DNA of 64,000 nucleotides from Myxococcales bacterium (GTDB taxonomy: Bacteria > Myxococcota_A > Polyangia > Fen-1088). This document shows positions 62,051-64,000 of this stretch, one piece after another. The stretch is from assembly GCA_022184915.1 (NCBI GenBank), contig JAGTJU010000002.1, forward strand, positions 620,001 to 684,000, read 5' to 3'. The translations under genes and the position numbers were made by a program. The notes under the pieces were generated by a model that saw only the letters and a list, made by a program, of their open reading frames with translations, made no database searches and was not told where the DNA came from. How positions within the stretch are numbered: the first letter of the stretch is position 1; the number at the start of each line of letters is the position of its first letter.

Positions 62051-63079
62051 TCAGGCTTGCAGGGACCACGCCGCCACGTGGCCCTCGGCGTCGCAGGCCA
62101 CGAGCCGTAGCTGTGCGTCGTCGGGGTCGAGCGCCCAGGTGAGCGCCTCGATGCGGGCGGGCAAACGATGGCGTCGCACGGGGGTGGTCGTTTCGTCGGG
62201 GAACCACACCAAGATCTCCCCGGTCCTGTCCCCGCTGGCCAGCACCTTGACCAGGGGCGAGAAGCAAAGGTGCGTAACCGGCGTGCGATGGGCCTCGAGC
62301 ACGAGCGGCATCGTGCCTTCGGGACCCTTGCCGTCGAACTGCCACACGGTGATCTGCATGCCGCCGCCGGTGGCCAGCAGGGCGCTGTCGTGGCTCCAGG
62401 CGATGGTGCTGGGCTTTTGGGGATAGCCCGACATCATCGAGTCGCGCCCCGTGGCCAGACGCCAGAAGTGCACGCTGTTGTCCTGGCAGCCGCACGCCAC
62501 GACCTTGCCGTTCGGGCTCCAGGCGACGTTGAGCATCGACCCCTTCCAGTCGAGCTTGCGGGTCCTGCGACCGCTCTTCGGCTCGAAGAGGCGCACACCC
62601 CCGTAGCAGGCGGCGCCCAAGGTCTGACCGTCGGGCGCCCAGGCGAGGCCCGCCACCGTGCTCTCGACCTCGGGGAGCTCTTGGTGCCCGCGCCCATCGA
62701 GGGCGTGAATCCGCGCCCGCCGACCCACTGAAGAGGCCAGCTTCGAGCCCTTGGGGTTCCATGCCACGTGCTGCGCCCAGGTGTCGCCCGGTGGGACCAC
62801 CTCCTCCGTGGTGCCGCTGGCCATGTCGCAAAGCTTCACCGCGCCGTCCTCGCCCGCGCTGGCCAAAAGCGGCAAGCGCGGGTTCCACGACAGCGCGGTG
62901 AGGGCGTCACCGTGGACCTTCAGACTCTGGTCCAGCTCTCCCGTCCCGGCGCGGACCAGCTGCACGTGGCCATCGTCGAGACCGAGCGCGAGCCAACGGC
63001 CGTCCGCCGAGGCGTCGAGGGCGCGCGGGTATCCAGAGATCTGGGTGCGCCAGGTGGCGTCCACGTCGCGGGCCCTCAT
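62051..63079 (-). CDS. WD40-repeat beta-propeller protein
   Basis: 342 aa, about seven WD40 blades (DALTALSWNPRLPLLASAGE; MLNVAWSPNGKVVACGCQDN; STIAWSHDSALLATGGGMQI). No signal peptide, so cytoplasmic. It is coupled to the CobW gene by ATGA and 2 bases from the methyltransferase. WD40 proteins act as scaffolds; here it may bind CobW or the methyltransferase. Confidence 0.9.
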   Translation of the reverse strand: MRARDVDATWRTQISGYPRALDASADGRWLALGLDDGHVQLVRAGTGELDQSLKVHGDALTALSWNPRLPLLASAGEDGAVKLCDMASGTTEEVVPPGDTWAQHVAWNPKGSKLASSVGRRARIHALDGRGHQELPEVESTVAGLAWAPDGQTLGAACYGGVRLFEPKSGRRTRKLDWKGSMLNVAWSPNGKVVACGCQDNSVHFWRLATGRDSMMSGYPQKPSTIAWSHDSALLATGGGMQITVWQFDGKGPEGTMPLVLEAHRTPVTHLCFSPLVKVLASGDRTGEILVWFPDETTTPVRRHRLPARIEALTWALDPDDAQLRLVACDAEGHVAAWSLQA

Positions 63080-64000
63080 GCCAGACAGGCCTCAAAGCCG
63101 CGCGTGAGCGCCTCGCGATCCAGGTTTCGTCCGATGAACACCACCTGGCTCGAGCGGGGTGTGTTGCCCCAGGGGCGATCGGGCAGCCCATCGACAAGCA
63201 TGTGCACGCCCTGGAACACGAAGCGGCGATCGTCGTCGTTCATCGCCACGATGCCCTTCATGCGAAAGATGTCCGCACCCTGCTTGCGCAACACCCCCGA
63301 CATCCAGGCGTTGAAGCGCTCAGGATCCACGGCGCGGTCGAAGCTGAGCCCAACCGACGTCACCGTTTCATCGTGCGTGTGACCTTCCGCATAGGCTTGT
63401 GCTGCAAGCGGCAGAAGCTGGCCCTGCGGACCCGTGAGCGTGGCCTCGAATTCCTCCGGCAGGTGTTCGGTGAAGAGGGCGTAAAGACCTTCGTGCGGCG
63501 CCTCCATCGTGAAGCGCTTTGGGCCCGCGCCGGCGAGGTCGAGCGTGTATTGCCCCTCACCGGCGATGACACGCCCGCCGGGCGTCACCGGTTGCCCCTC
63601 CCGCGCGAACACCCGGAAGGCCCGTTCGGCGGCTTTCGCGAGCGTGGCCTCAGTGGCGTCGTCCACCGGAAGGGCCACGAGCGAAAGGCTCGGATCGGGG
63701 CCCTCGTGCAGCGTCAGGGTGGCTTGGGACGGAAGCGCGTAGATCCCGCCCCACTCGAAGGGATATTCGGGCTCGAGGAAGGTGGGCTTGTGCTCGAGGG
63801 CGCGGGCGAGGTCGAAGCCACCCACGTCGAGCACCTCGGCGAGGGGAACGTTGGCCATCTGTGCGCGCCGAATGCGGGCCAGAGCGTTCATGCCGCGCAG
63901 CTGCCGCTCGAGCGCGTCGACTTCGGCCGGCGAGACCAGGTCCGTTTTGTTCAGCACCAGAATGTCGGCGAAGGCCACCTGCTCTTTGGCCTCGGCGGCT
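63076..64000 (-). CDS. CobW/COG0523 GTPase, partial (N terminus beyond the window)
   Basis: At least 308 codons; the start and Walker A lie past the right edge. The visible part begins at the G4 motif NKTD ([15 protein letters not shown]) and has the CobW_C domain with EGHTHDETVTSVGLSFD and GIVAMNDDDRRFVFQGVHML. A GHTHD stretch gives potential metal ligands. It heads a coupled operon with WD40, methyltransferase, receptor and lipoprotein genes, so a role in metal delivery is likely. Confidence 0.9.
   Translation of the reverse strand, partial: AAEAKEQVAFADILVLNKTDLVSPAEVDALERQLRGMNALARIRRAQMANVPLAEVLDVGGFDLARALEHKPTFLEPEYPFEWGGIYALPSQATLTLHEGPDPSLSLVALPVDDATEATLAKAAERAFRVFAREGQPVTPGGRVIAGEGQYTLDLAGAGPKRFTMEAPHEGLYALFTEHLPEEFEATLTGPQGQLLPLAAQAYAEGHTHDETVTSVGLSFDRAVDPERFNAWMSGVLRKQGADIFRMKGIVAMNDDDRRFVFQGVHMLVDGLPDRPWGNTPRSSQVVFIGRNLDREALTRGFEACLA

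Noticed and set aside
1-64000. CRISPR arrays, tRNA or rRNA genes, integrases, transposases
   Set aside because: Looked for regularly spaced repeats, cloverleaf-like segments and recombinase motifs by eye; none found. A tRNA or covariance-model scan was not possible.

Overview
The window is about 64 kb of GC-rich bacterial DNA and most resembles a myxobacterium or a relative in Myxococcota. The reasons are four Hanks-type kinase genes, an NtrC-type sigma-54 regulator, AgmX/TonB-type envelope proteins, many lipoproteins with Asp/Gly/Ala-rich linkers (VDGG, DAS, PDAG) after the lipobox cysteine, and a PAAR-nuclease/Imm11 toxin pair of the type known from Myxococcus. No rRNA, tRNA, CRISPR array or recognisable transposase was seen.

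Layout. 1-3316: the start of a membrane-transporter gene (probably a DabB/NuoL-like subunit) diverging from a NhaR-like LysR regulator, then three minus-strand genes (AgmX-type lipoprotein, transglutaminase, SRPBCC protein). 3467-6342: a histidine kinase/sigma-54 regulator pair. 6357-14919: an 8.5 kb accessory segment bounded by an exact 29-bp direct repeat. It carries a double-kinase-domain protein, a second kinase, two envelope proteins, and a PAAR-like/AHH-nuclease toxin with its Imm11 immunity gene. 15062-21232: a cusCBA-type Cu(I)/Ag(I) efflux operon which, without the segment, would follow the two-component pair directly. 21246-23616: a CaCA antiporter and a CNNM/CBS membrane protein whose best start codon is AUU. 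23734-26839: an intact nasA-type nitrate reductase followed by wreckage of nirB, a marR gene and nirD.

26957-47997 is largely a metal-uptake region: exbB-exbD-tonB; a minus-strand operon with a TonB-dependent receptor, two lipoproteins and a ruined AztD-like beta-propeller gene; a divergent lipoprotein; then, after a cytochrome-type lipoprotein, a fibrinogen-like lipoprotein, a Ser/Thr kinase, a TPR/PEGA protein, a SlyD-like FKBP and a hybrid histidine kinase, a second intact set (AztD-like propeller, paired lipoprotein, CobW GTPase). A 15-bp palindrome-like motif of the form TGCAA-N5-TTGCA lies just upstream of all three metal transcription units.

48053-55198 holds a broken DUF1592/DUF1588-type lipoprotein, a four-gene ECF sigma operon, a cysteine-repeat secreted protein with a membrane-anchored neighbour, and a DUF1554-like lipoprotein. 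55253-57264 is a second exbB-exbD-tonB set with a Fur-like palindrome upstream. After a truncated nucleotidyltransferase remnant, 57861-64000 is a tightly coupled minus-strand operon (CobW GTPase, WD40 protein, N2227-type methyltransferase, TonB-dependent receptor, lipoprotein) that looks like a dedicated metal-acquisition system.

A recurring feature is single-base or short-repeat frameshifts in accessory lipoprotein genes (32894-34115, 34703-37103, 37146-38499, 48053-49331, 52030-52457), while kinases, transporters and enzymes are intact. Either these lipoprotein genes are decaying or switching, or the assembly has local indels; raw reads would decide.
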